Part shown: piece by piece, positions 12,877 through 21,075 of the stretch
How the letters are laid out: every line of letters begins with the position of its first letter
How positions within the stretch are numbered: position 1 is the first letter of the stretch
Assembly (NCBI RefSeq): GCF_016595465.1
Contig: NZ_JAENIK010000012.1
Span: 1-64,000 of the forward strand
From: Luteolibacter yonseiensis
GTDB lineage: Bacteria; Verrucomicrobiota; Verrucomicrobiia; Verrucomicrobiales; Akkermansiaceae
Length of the DNA stretch: 64,000 nucleotides
Reading direction: 5' to 3'
Program-made: the position numbers and the translations under genes
The notes under the pieces: generated by a model
The model's database searches: none
Told to the model about the DNA's origin: nothing
The model's input: only the letters and a program-made list of their open reading frames with translations

Positions 12877-13983
12877 ATGAGAACCGTCAATGGCGAGCCG
12901 TCATTCCATCTCGGCACGCCCGAGCTGGATCTCCATCTCACCGCACGCGGCGGACACATGGCACCGGTGGTTTTCCACCTGGCCGGTCGTGATGTCTCGC
13001 CGTATTCGCTCTCGCCATGGGAGCCTGCGGAATATCCGGAACTACCGCCGTTGCTCTCGGTGCTGCGGGGGGATTTTCTGTGCTTTCCCTTCGGTGGGCA
13101 GGAGGTGGGACCACCACACGGAGAAACGGCGAATGCGGAGTGGATGCGGTTGGAATCCGACGGGCGTTCGCTCCGTTGCAGGATCGACACGACCGACAGC
13201 GGAGCCGGAGTGGTGAAAACCCTGGAGACACGGGAGGGCCACCATGCGGTTTATTTCACCCACGAGATTTCCGGAGCGGAAGGTGAGTTCAGCTATGGCA
13301 ACCATCCGGTCATCGATTTTTCGAATCTTGCGGAAGGCGAGGGGAGGGTGACGACGAGCGCGTTCCACTGGGCCTCCGTTTACCCCGGAGCGTTTTCAAA
13401 TCCTGCCGAGGGTGAAACCCAGGTTTTTGAGAAAGGCGCGGTGATCACCGATCTCAGCGCGGTCGCGCTGGCCGCGGGCGGCACGCTGGATCTGACGCAT
13501 TACCCCACGCCCGTGGGTCACGAGGATCTCGTGATGGTCGCCCATCAGCCGGTTACGGACGAGCAACCCTTCGCGTGGTCGGCGGCGGTGCTGGACGGGT
13601 ATGTCTGGTTTTCGCTGAAAAATCCGGTGGATTTTCCGAGCACCATCCTGTGGATTTCCAATGGCGGCCGGACCGCCGCACCATGGCTCGGGCGGCACCG
13701 CGGGCGCATGGGCATCGAGGACGTCTGTTCCCATTTCGCGGATGGCGTGGTCGAGTCGCGCCGGGGCTTACTAGAGAAACATGGAGTAGCGACGACGAGG
13801 ACTTTCCGGAAAGATGCACCCGTCACGCTGCGCAATATCCATGCGGTGGCGGCGCTGCCCGATGGCTTTGGAGCCGTGGGCCGCATCGTTCCGGCTGGAG
13901 AAGACGCGGTGAAACTCATCGGCACGTCCGGCGGGGAGATCGTCGTGCCGCTTCACTGGCGGCACGTTGTCCGGCCTGCCTGA
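12877..13983 (+). CDS. Aldose 1-epimerase-like protein
   Basis: 368 residues of galactose-mutarotase-like beta fold. The segment CFPFGG..VGPPHGETANAEW (about residues 69-90) resembles the His-Gly motif around the first catalytic histidine of aldose epimerases, and the N-terminal TARGGHMAPV resembles their substrate-binding start. The family interconverts sugar anomers, which would suit a cytoplasmic step between permease and isomerases. It is divergent: I cannot point with certainty to the second catalytic His or the Glu. Five bases separate it from the upstream gene. Confidence 0.7.
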   Translation: MRTVNGEPSFHLGTPELDLHLTARGGHMAPVVFHLAGRDVSPYSLSPWEPAEYPELPPLLSVLRGDFLCFPFGGQEVGPPHGETANAEWMRLESDGRSLRCRIDTTDSGAGVVKTLETREGHHAVYFTHEISGAEGEFSYGNHPVIDFSNLAEGEGRVTTSAFHWASVYPGAFSNPAEGETQVFEKGAVITDLSAVALAAGGTLDLTHYPTPVGHEDLVMVAHQPVTDEQPFAWSAAVLDGYVWFSLKNPVDFPSTILWISNGGRTAAPWLGRHRGRMGIEDVCSHFADGVVESRRGLLEKHGVATTRTFRKDAPVTLRNIHAVAALPDGFGAVGRIVPAGEDAVKLIGTSGGEIVVPLHWRHVVRPA

Positions 13984-14045
13984 TATGTCTGATTTCATGT
14001 AAATTTCCAAAAATCCACCCGTAACATTCCGACTTAACCAACCCA

Positions 14046-15308
14046 ATGAGCGTTCCTCTCACCACCGCCGACCTATCCACCACCACGACGAATCTCAAGG
14101 CCCTCATCGACGGGCATCTGGAGGACACCGGCGGTCTTTTGCGTCTTTCCCCCACCTGGGTGCCGCGCTCGTTCCTGCAGCCCGGTCTGCGCATCAAGCT
14201 GCATCCCGATGACACCTATGCCTACGGACTGAACCGCGGCGGCATCGACGAGCGCTGGTTCGGCTCCACCACGGAAACGGCGAACGAAGGGCGTGCGGCG
14301 GACGAGGGGCTTTCCTATGTCATCGTCGGCAACGAGCGCTTCACCCTGCGTGACGCCATCGCCGAGAGCGGCGCGGCCATCATCGGCCAGACGATGTGGG
14401 ACAAGTATGGCAAATGGCCGGTTTACTCGAAGTTCTTCGACAACATGGGACCCATCCCGCACCACATGCACCAGAGCGCGGAGCAGGCTGCGCTGGTCGG
14501 CCAGGAAGGCAAGCCGGAGAGTTATTATTTCCCGCCGCAGCACAACAATGTGGGGAACAATTTCCCATACACGTTCATGGGCTTCGAACCGGGCACGACC
14601 CGCGACCAGGTCTACAAGTGCATCAAGAACTGGAACAAGGGTGAGAACGGCATCCTCGACCTTTCGAAAGCCTACCGTCTCAAGGTCGGCACCGGCTGGC
14701 TCATCGATCCCTGCATCCTCCACGCTCCGGGTTCCCTCTGCACCTACGAACCCCAGTGGGGCTCGGACGTCTTCGGCATGTATCAGAACCTTGTCGAAGG
14801 CCGCGAGGTGCCATGGTCGCTCCTCGTGAAGGACATGCCGCAGGACAAGCACCAGGACATCGACTTCATCATCGACCAGCTCGACTGGGAGAAGAACGTC
14901 GATCCGAACTTCAAGGACAACCACTACCTCGAACCTGTCACCTCCAGCAAGGGCGAGGGCTTCCATGACAAGTGGATCGTCTATGGAAAAGTGGATGGTT
15001 TCCAATATTTCACCGCGAAGGAAATCACCGTCGAGCCGGGACAGACCGTCACCATCAAGGACAATGGCGCGTATTCGCTCATCGTCGTGCAGGGCGAGGG
15101 CTTCGCGAACAAGCTCCGCCTGAACTGCCCGAAACTGCTCCGCTTCAACGAGCTCGCGAACGACGAGTTCTTCTGCACCGAGTCCGCCGCGAAACAAGGC
15201 GTCACGTTCACCAACACGTCCCTCACCGAGCCTCTCGTCGCCCTGCGTTACTTCGGACCGGAAGTGAATCCGGATGCTCCTGCCATGGGTGCTTATAAAA
15301 ACCAGTAA
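14046..15308 (+). CDS. Class I phosphomannose-isomerase-like cupin
   Basis: 420 residues. Two regions match the zinc site of type I mannose-6-phosphate isomerases: PHHMHQSAEQAALVGQEGKPE (about residues 138-158) and DPCILHAPGSL followed by EPQWGSDVFGMYQN (about 219-246). The second corresponds to the family's His-Ala-Gly...Glu-xQ..SD..YR block. A C-terminal cupin-like part (about 310-410) follows. The family interconverts ketose and aldose phosphates, but divergence means another sugar is possible. It is the largest enzyme of the operon and sits between the epimerase-like gene and a tiny membrane-protein gene. Confidence 0.75.
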   Translation: MSVPLTTADLSTTTTNLKALIDGHLEDTGGLLRLSPTWVPRSFLQPGLRIKLHPDDTYAYGLNRGGIDERWFGSTTETANEGRAADEGLSYVIVGNERFTLRDAIAESGAAIIGQTMWDKYGKWPVYSKFFDNMGPIPHHMHQSAEQAALVGQEGKPESYYFPPQHNNVGNNFPYTFMGFEPGTTRDQVYKCIKNWNKGENGILDLSKAYRLKVGTGWLIDPCILHAPGSLCTYEPQWGSDVFGMYQNLVEGREVPWSLLVKDMPQDKHQDIDFIIDQLDWEKNVDPNFKDNHYLEPVTSSKGEGFHDKWIVYGKVDGFQYFTAKEITVEPGQTVTIKDNGAYSLIVVQGEGFANKLRLNCPKLLRFNELANDEFFCTESAAKQGVTFTNTSLTEPLVALRYFGPEVNPDAPAMGAYKNQ

Positions 15309-15319
15309 TCTTCATTGCG

Positions 15320-15487
15320 ATGCGAAATAATCCGCTCTTACGCCTGGCTACCGGACTCATCGCAGTCATTGCCGGATTGGCATTGGTGATCAAGGGAGAG
15401 CGCGGGTGGATGCTGGTGATGGTTGGTCTTCCAGTTTTCTTCATCGGACTCGCATCGCTAACAACTTCCAAACACAAGAAACCTTAG
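15320..15487 (+). CDS. 55-residue two-helix membrane protein
   Basis: Small gene placed exactly between its neighbours, 11 bases after one stop and 4 bases before the next start. The product begins [20 protein letters not shown] and has two hydrophobic segments (about residues 6-24 and 30-47) joined by KGERGW, ending in the basic tail SKHKKP. The layout suggests a helical hairpin in the inner membrane. No family recognised. It may be a partner of the permease or a regulator of the sugar locus, which is inference from position only. Confidence 0.65.
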   Translation: MRNNPLLRLATGLIAVIAGLALVIKGERGWMLVMVGLPVFFIGLASLTTSKHKKP

Positions 15488-15491
15488 TAAT

Positions 15492-16493
15492 ATGAAACTT
15501 CACAATGCCATGTGGCCCGGTCTCGTCGGCAAGGAACCCGGCACGGACCACCCGCCGATCTCGCTCGATCACATGCTCGAACTCACCGCCGCCACCGAGG
15601 TGAACGGCCGCAAGTTTGACGGTGTGGATCTTTTCCTTTTCCACCCGCATACGGACCCCGATATTTCGGATGACGATCTGAAAGCGATGGCGGACAAGAT
15701 CGCCGGTTACGGACTCGGTGTGGGTTCGCTTGTCGCCCCCATCTGGCCGGGGACCGTGGGGGCCTCGGCCATGGGGTCTGCGGAAGATCAGGGGAAATTC
15801 CTGCTCGCGGTGGAAAAGGCGTGCCGCATCGCCAAAATTCTCAACGAGCATGGTGTGCGCAAGTCAGGCGTCATCCGCATCGACTCCGCGACCGGCCCCG
15901 CCGAATGGGTGAACGATCCTGCGGGCAACACCAAGAAGATCGCGGAGACCTTCCAGAAGGCGGGCAAGATCGCCGCCGGTTACGGCGAGCGCCTCGCGGC
16001 GGAAGGGGAGATCTGCTGGGCGGGCATGCACTCGTGGAAAGCCATGCTCGACACGCTCGAAGCCACCGCGATGCCCGGCGTCGTCGGCTTCCAGGCGGAC
16101 CTCGCGCACACCTATCTTTATCTGCTGGGCTACAACGCACCGGAGGCCGCCCTCCTTCAGGAAGGTTATACCGAAGAGGAGTTCTGGTCTGCTTACAAGA
16201 TCATGACCGACGGCCTGCGCCCATGGACCTTGGACTTCCACGTCGCCCAGAACGACGGCTCGGTCCACGGCACCGGCTCGCACGACAAGACCGGCCGCCA
16301 CTGCCTCGCGGATGATCCGAATGGCAAACTCGACATCGCCCGCGCTTCCAGCTACTGGCTCAAGGACGCCGCCGACCGTGGCATCCAGCACATCTGTTGG
16401 GATGGCTGCATGTTCTCCAACGAGACATTGGAAAACCCGAAGACTTGGGAACACATCCTTGAAGCGATGATCTCCGTCGAGAAGGCGATTTGA
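15492..16493 (+). CDS. Sugar phosphate isomerase/epimerase (TIM barrel)
   Basis: 333 residues with the xylose-isomerase-like TIM-barrel pattern. It has [14 protein letters not shown] near the N-terminus, [20 protein letters not shown], a likely Asp-x-xHis pair in [37 protein letters not shown] and a late HICWDGCMF. These suggest a divalent-metal isomerase or epimerase. Second TIM-barrel member of this operon, next to a Gfo/Idh/MocA dehydrogenase 49 bases downstream. Pairing of these two families is common in inositol and keto-sugar pathways. Confidence 0.85.
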   Translation: MKLHNAMWPGLVGKEPGTDHPPISLDHMLELTAATEVNGRKFDGVDLFLFHPHTDPDISDDDLKAMADKIAGYGLGVGSLVAPIWPGTVGASAMGSAEDQGKFLLAVEKACRIAKILNEHGVRKSGVIRIDSATGPAEWVNDPAGNTKKIAETFQKAGKIAAGYGERLAAEGEICWAGMHSWKAMLDTLEATAMPGVVGFQADLAHTYLYLLGYNAPEAALLQEGYTEEEFWSAYKIMTDGLRPWTLDFHVAQNDGSVHGTGSHDKTGRHCLADDPNGKLDIARASSYWLKDAADRGIQHICWDGCMFSNETLENPKTWEHILEAMISVEKAI

Positions 16494-16542
16494 ACCCGGC
16501 ATCAGACGTTGGACATCGAACATCGAAGTTAAGAATTCATTT

Positions 16543-17691
16543 ATGAAAAAACCTATCCGCATCGGCCTCATCGGCTATGGCTTCATGGGCCGCACCCACT
16601 CGAACGCCTACTCGCAACTCTCCCATTTCTTCGACACCGAGCACTATCCCGTCCGCCAGGCGGTCTGTGGCCGTGACGAGGAGAAAGTCAAAGCCTTCGC
16701 TGAAAAGTGGGGATACGAGTCCTACGAAACCGACTGGCGCGAGCTCGTCAAACGCGAGGACATCGACGCCATCGACATCTGCACACCGAACGATTCCCAC
16801 GCCGAGATCGCCCTCGCGTGTATCGAGAATGGCAAGATGATCCTCTGTGAAAAGCCGCTCGCCCTCAATGGCGAACAAGGCGAGAAAATGGTCGAGGCCG
16901 TGGAGAAATCCGGCCTGCCGAACCTCGTCTGGTACAACTACCGTTTCCTACCCGCCGTCACCCACGCGAAGAACATCGTGGCCTCCGGTGAACTCGGACG
17001 CGTTTTCCATTACCGCGCGAACTTCCTCCAGGATTGGACGATTTCCGAAGAGCTTCCACAAGGCGGGGCGGGCCTCTGGCGTCTGGACGCGGCGGCCGCC
17101 GGTTCCGGTGTCACGGGCGACCTTCTCGCCCACTGCATCGACACCGCGCGTTGGATCAACGGCGAGATTGTTTCGGTCAGCGCCATGACGGAAACCTTCA
17201 TCAAGGAGCGTGTCCACACCGCCACCGGCCAGAAGCACCCTGTCACCATCGACGATGCCTGTGCCTTCCTCGCCCGATTTGAAAATGGCTCGCTCGCGAT
17301 TTTCGAGTCCACCCGCTACGCCCGTGGCCACAAGGCGCTCAATACCTTCGAGATCAATGGTGAGAAAAAATCCCTTTCCTGGGATCTCCACGATCTCAAT
17401 TACCTCCAATACTTCGACCACGGAGTTCCCGGCGACCGCCGAGGCTGGAGCAGCATCCATTGCTCGGATGGAGACCATCCGTATGCGGGGAACTGGTGGG
17501 TGCCAGGCCTCTGCCTGGGCTACGAACACTCGTTCACCCACGAGCTGGCCGAGTTCTTCAAGTCGCTCGACGATCCATCCGCCGAGAAACGCTACCCGGA
17601 CTTCCGCCATGCCTTGGGCACGCAGTATGTCTGCGACGCCGTCCTCGAATCCGCCCGCACCAAGCAGTGGGTGGACGTGAAGCAGGCATGA
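16543..17691 (+). CDS. Gfo/Idh/MocA-family oxidoreductase
   Basis: 382 residues. An N-terminal Rossmann domain with [12 protein letters not shown] (residues 8-19) binds NAD(P). The family's CEKPLAL motif follows (near 104), then a C-terminal substrate domain with GGAGLWRLD, the conserved [16 protein letters not shown] helix and a late [11 protein letters not shown]. Members oxidise a sugar or cyclitol hydroxyl, for example inositol C2 or glucoside C3. Last gene of the operon. The 49-base gap upstream is the widest in the second half of the operon. Confidence 0.93.
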   Translation: MKKPIRIGLIGYGFMGRTHSNAYSQLSHFFDTEHYPVRQAVCGRDEEKVKAFAEKWGYESYETDWRELVKREDIDAIDICTPNDSHAEIALACIENGKMILCEKPLALNGEQGEKMVEAVEKSGLPNLVWYNYRFLPAVTHAKNIVASGELGRVFHYRANFLQDWTISEELPQGGAGLWRLDAAAAGSGVTGDLLAHCIDTARWINGEIVSVSAMTETFIKERVHTATGQKHPVTIDDACAFLARFENGSLAIFESTRYARGHKALNTFEINGEKKSLSWDLHDLNYLQYFDHGVPGDRRGWSSIHCSDGDHPYAGNWWVPGLCLGYEHSFTHELAEFFKSLDDPSAEKRYPDFRHALGTQYVCDAVLESARTKQWVDVKQA

Positions 17692-17722
17692 GTCACGCAT
17701 GCGGGCGGATTCATCCAGCTCC

Positions 17723-17778
17723 GCCGATGAGAGGTGAAAACCAACGGGCGATGCGCTGTTGAGCCACTTCTCATCGGC
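17723..17778. terminator. Long hairpin after the sugar operon
   Basis: GCCGATGAGAGGTG (17723-17736) pairs with CACTTCTCATCGGC (17765-17778), 14 bp with one mismatch around a 28-base loop. It sits between the convergent dehydrogenase and PEP-CTERM genes. No T-run is present, so it may be a bidirectional barrier or an mRNA-stabilising end. Confidence 0.45.
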
Positions 17779-17837
17779 ATTCCCGACCGTTGGATCAGGC
17801 GGGATGTCGGGCCGTCATGAAACGCCGCCCGGGGTGG

Positions 17838-18470
17838 TCAGATGCGGCGGCGCCCCAGCATTGTTCCGAACAAGACGACTGTTGCGATCGCAACGGAGGA
17901 TGGTTCCGGAATGATTCCCGCCTGGATGGCCTGGCCCGGCGTATCCTCGAACGCCCAGTCGACGATCGTTCCCTCGACATTGCCGGGGATGAAACGCAGC
18001 CAGCCATGGTGGATCGTGGATCCCGCCTCCTTCGTGAACTCGAAAGCCAGGATGCCGGGCTCGTCCGGGACGAATTTGCCCGCGACCGCGGTTGCGGCGG
18101 TGTGATATTGCGAAGCCCAGGCATCCGTCATGAATGCGGAGGAAACGTCGATCGTGGTTCCCACCGGCACATTGAGGTAATGGTCGGTTTCCTCCTCGGG
18201 ATCATAGGTGCTGGTGGCGCTGACGGCCACCGGCCTGAGCAGCTCCCCATTGAAAATACCATATCCGCCCAAGGTGATATTGAGCCAAGGTCCGTCATCA
18301 AAACCGGCGGGAAACACGTTCACGATGCTTCCGGTTTCAAAGTTGATGTAGATGCCTTCCAGATCCACCGCCGAGACGGTGAGGTTTTGAGAGCCGCTAT
18401 AGATCGTGGCGGCGGGTGCCGGCGACTGGATGGTGGCAAGCACCGCTATTCCGACAAGATAGGTTTTCAT
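17838..18470 (-). CDS. PEP-CTERM sorting-domain protein
   Basis: 210-residue secreted protein. It has an N-terminal signal (residues 1-20, cut near APAA), a beta-rich middle with no known domain, and a C-terminal sorting tag: IPEPSS followed by a hydrophobic helix and GRRRI. This is the PEP-CTERM signal processed by exosortase in bacteria that make extracellular polysaccharide. No exosortase gene is visible in the window, so it must lie elsewhere; an EpsI-like accessory gene is at 39386. The natural role is unknown, perhaps a matrix protein. Confidence 0.9.
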   Translation of the reverse strand: MKTYLVGIAVLATIQSPAPAATIYSGSQNLTVSAVDLEGIYINFETGSIVNVFPAGFDDGPWLNITLGGYGIFNGELLRPVAVSATSTYDPEEETDHYLNVPVGTTIDVSSAFMTDAWASQYHTAATAVAGKFVPDEPGILAFEFTKEAGSTIHHGWLRFIPGNVEGTIVDWAFEDTPGQAIQAGIIPEPSSVAIATVVLFGTMLGRRRI

Positions 18471-18860
18471 AATGACATTGACGTCCCACTAACAAAAATC
18501 ATCGCGCCGGATCAAGTCGTTTTTAAAATTTCGGTATATGGATTGCCAAAAGATATTTCCGGAATTTGGAAAAATCGTGTCAGTCCTTTGCGATGTCCGG
18601 AGTTCACGCTTCAGCGGACCGCTCCAGCGTGGTCTTTCACAAGACTCCAGCTCTTTCACGAACCACAGCATGTTCACAGGCCTCCGCTTCTTCAACGAAG
18701 TTCGGATTACCATTCGAAAGAGCAAGCTGGCGCTGTCAACTGAAGCTTGAACTCCGGACAATGGCTGCCAGCCGGATGTGTGGTTGTTGAAGCCGTCACG
18801 ACTCCGGCCCGTGCCTCGAGTCGGATCAGGTTCTTCCGGTAACAGCCGCCCCCGACAAGG
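18471..18860. other. Intergenic region around the fold-back element
   Basis: About 390 bases between the PEP-CTERM gene and the hybrid kinase gene. It contains the fold-back element (18595-18759), an AT-rich stretch (18500-18580) that could carry the promoter of the PEP-CTERM gene, and no supported coding frame. Confidence 0.6.
18595..18759. mobile_element. MITE-like or REP-like fold-back element
   Basis: GTCCGGAGTTCACGCTTCAG (18595-18614) and CTGAAGCTTGAACTCCGGAC (18740-18759) are terminal inverted repeats matching at 19 of 20 positions. Inner segments also pair: CCAGCTCTTTC (18647-18657) with GAAAGAGC..AGCTGG near 18716-18730. The element is 165 bp and non-coding, so it could fold into one long hairpin. 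It looks like a non-autonomous element or a REP-type repeat. No target-site duplication is obvious and there is no second copy in this window. Confidence 0.55.
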
Positions 18861-21065
18861 CTATGCGGTTGCCTGGACCATGACCTTCTCCAGAAGGTCT
18901 CCGAGAACCGGTGGTGACACCGGCTTGCTGAGAAACGCATCCATTCCGGCTTCCAGGCACATGTCGCGTTCCTCCGGCATGGCATTCGCGGTCATGGCGA
19001 TGATGTGGATGGGACGGGTATGGCGGAGGCGGATTTCCCGTGTCGCGGCGTATCCGTCCATGGTCGGCATCTGGCAGTCCATGAGGATCACATCGTATGG
19101 GGTCTTTTCCAGAGCGGACAGCACTTCCAAGCCATCCTTCGCGACGTCCGCCGTGTAGCCGAGGCGCTGGAGCTGCAGGAGCGTCACCCTTTGGTTCACC
19201 AGATTGTCTTCGGCGAGGAGGATGCGGAGGCTGGAAACAGGTTTTTGCATGTCGTTGCTTGGCTTGGAGGCGGCGGGCCCGGCAGCGGCTCCGCTGGAAT
19301 GGTGGCTGAGGATGGTGCTCAAGGCGGAGTGCAGGCGCGTTTGCTTGAGCGGTTTGACCAGATGGCCTTCCACGCCGGCCTCCGTCAGGATGGATTCGGA
19401 AAGGTGGTCGCCCAGAGAACTGAGCAGCAGGAGGCGTGTGCCGGAAGTGGCCGGGTCCGACTTGATGAGCTTGGCCAGGGACAGGCCGTCCATGCCGGGC
19501 ATCTGCATGTCCAGCAGGGCGAGGGTGAAGGGGGCGTCGCCGGTGTTTTCCTTGCGCAGCATTTCCATGGCCTCCTGTCCTCCGCTGGCACTGGTCGAGC
19601 TCATCTGGAGATTGGAAAGCTGGAGCTGCAGGATCTTGCGGTTGGTCGCGTTGTCATCCACCACGAGGACACGCATGTCTTCCGGGAAATCCACGACCGC
19701 GGGAGCCTGGGGGGACTGGCCGGTCTGCTTTTGAAAACCGGCGCTGAACCAGAACCTCGAACCTTCGCCGGGTTCGCTCTCGACGCCGATCTCCCCGCCC
19801 AACGCCTCGACGATCTGGCGGGAAATGCTGAGTCCGAGGCCCGTGCCGCCGTATTTCCGGGCATCCGAACCGTCGGCCTGCACGAATGGTTCGAAAATTC
19901 TCAGGCACAGATCCTTGGCGATCCCGATGCCGGTGTCGCGCACCTCGAAGAGCAGGCGGGTTTCCGTTTCGGTTTCCTCCAGCGACGAGACATTGAGGAT
20001 CACCTCGCCGTCGTTGGTGAATTTCACGGCATTGCTGAGAATGTTGGTGAGGACCTGGCGCAGCCGGCCGGGATCCCCCCGCAGATTGGCGAAGACATCC
20101 TTGCCGACATAGCCGACCAGTTCCAGGCCCTTGTGCCGGGCGATGCTGCCGACGATGTCCAACGTGCCCTCGACCACCATGTTGAGATCGAAGTCGCTGG
20201 TCTCGAAATGAAGGGAGCCGGACTCGATCTTGGAGGAGTCGAGCAGGTCGTTGATGAGATTCAACAAAAGATCCGCGCTGCCGCGGATCGTGTCGATGTA
20301 ATCGCGCTGGTCGGCATTCAGTTCGGTATGGAGCAGGAGTTCCGCCATGCCGATGACTCCGTTCATCGGCGTGCGGATCTCATGGCTCATGTTCGCCAGG
20401 AAGCGGCTCTTCAGACGGACGGATTCCAGCGCCTCATCACGGGCGATCGACAGTTCTCCAAGCGTTTCATTCAACTGGAGATTGGTTTTTTCAAGTTCCG
20501 CGGTCCGGGTCCGGACGGCGCACTCCAGCTTCTCCGCATGAAGGCGGGTCTGCTGGAGGAGGAGCCATTTTCCGGTCAGGGCGTGGGCGCACTGGATCAC
20601 CTCCACCACGTCGAAGGGTTTCTTGAGGATGAGCAGGCGGTCTGTCAGGCCCAGCCGCTCGACCATTCCCTCCCATGAATAATCGGAGTAGGCGGTGCAG
20701 ATGACGATCTGGACATCGGGGTCGATCTCCCACAGTCGCGCGGTCGTTTCGATGCCATCCAGACCGGGAGGCATGCGGACATCCATGAAGACGAGCGAAT
20801 ACCGGTAGCCCTTTTCCCTGGAGGCCGCCACCATCTCCAGCGCCTCAAGTCCTTGGGAGGCGAAATCCAGTTTGAACTGCGTTTTCTTCGGCGCGGTGGA
20901 AGCGGTGCCGAAAAACGCCGCGTCCTCGTCCTCGAAGTCATCCACGACCGGATCTCCCTCGAGGATTTTGCGGAAATCTTCGTGGATCGCCCGGTTGTCA
21001 TCCACCACCAGGATGCGGTGGGGGGGATCGGCGGCCGGGGGATGACTTGGAGTGGCTGGGTTCAT
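18861..21065 (-). CDS. Hybrid histidine kinase with three receiver domains
   Basis: 734 residues, no membrane segment. Order: receiver 1 (about 17-160, acceptor Asp95), a coiled linker (about 170-215), HisKA with the phospho-acceptor NMSHEIRTP (His228), HATPase (N-box Asn345, DTGIGIA, GGTGLGLS near 406), receiver 2 (about 465-585, Asp519) and receiver 3 (about 613-730, Asp663). Lys is conserved after each receiver. No Hpt domain and no output domain are present. I chose ATG at 21065, 10 bases after the upstream kinase gene; an earlier ATG would overlap that gene. Probably works in a relay with the adjacent membrane kinase. Confidence 0.93.
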   Translation of the reverse strand: MNPATPSHPPAADPPHRILVVDDNRAIHEDFRKILEGDPVVDDFEDEDAAFFGTASTAPKKTQFKLDFASQGLEALEMVAASREKGYRYSLVFMDVRMPPGLDGIETTARLWEIDPDVQIVICTAYSDYSWEGMVERLGLTDRLLILKKPFDVVEVIQCAHALTGKWLLLQQTRLHAEKLECAVRTRTAELEKTNLQLNETLGELSIARDEALESVRLKSRFLANMSHEIRTPMNGVIGMAELLLHTELNADQRDYIDTIRGSADLLLNLINDLLDSSKIESGSLHFETSDFDLNMVVEGTLDIVGSIARHKGLELVGYVGKDVFANLRGDPGRLRQVLTNILSNAVKFTNDGEVILNVSSLEETETETRLLFEVRDTGIGIAKDLCLRIFEPFVQADGSDARKYGGTGLGLSISRQIVEALGGEIGVESEPGEGSRFWFSAGFQKQTGQSPQAPAVVDFPEDMRVLVVDDNATNRKILQLQLSNLQMSSTSASGGQEAMEMLRKENTGDAPFTLALLDMQMPGMDGLSLAKLIKSDPATSGTRLLLLSSLGDHLSESILTEAGVEGHLVKPLKQTRLHSALSTILSHHSSGAAAGPAASKPSNDMQKPVSSLRILLAEDNLVNQRVTLLQLQRLGYTADVAKDGLEVLSALEKTPYDVILMDCQMPTMDGYAATREIRLRHTRPIHIIAMTANAMPEERDMCLEAGMDAFLSKPVSPPVLGDLLEKVMVQATA

Positions 21066-21075
21066 CTCTGGGGAA

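Noticed and set aside
14073..15197. 374-codon minus-strand frame
   Set aside because: Antisense shadow of the PMI-like cupin gene; rich in Val, Leu, Asp and Glu without domain features.
17790..18743. 317-codon plus-strand frame
   Set aside because: Runs antisense through the PEP-CTERM gene and into the fold-back element; product lacks domain features.
19005..20678. 557-codon plus-strand frame
   Set aside because: Antisense shadow of the hybrid kinase gene caused by high GC at third positions.
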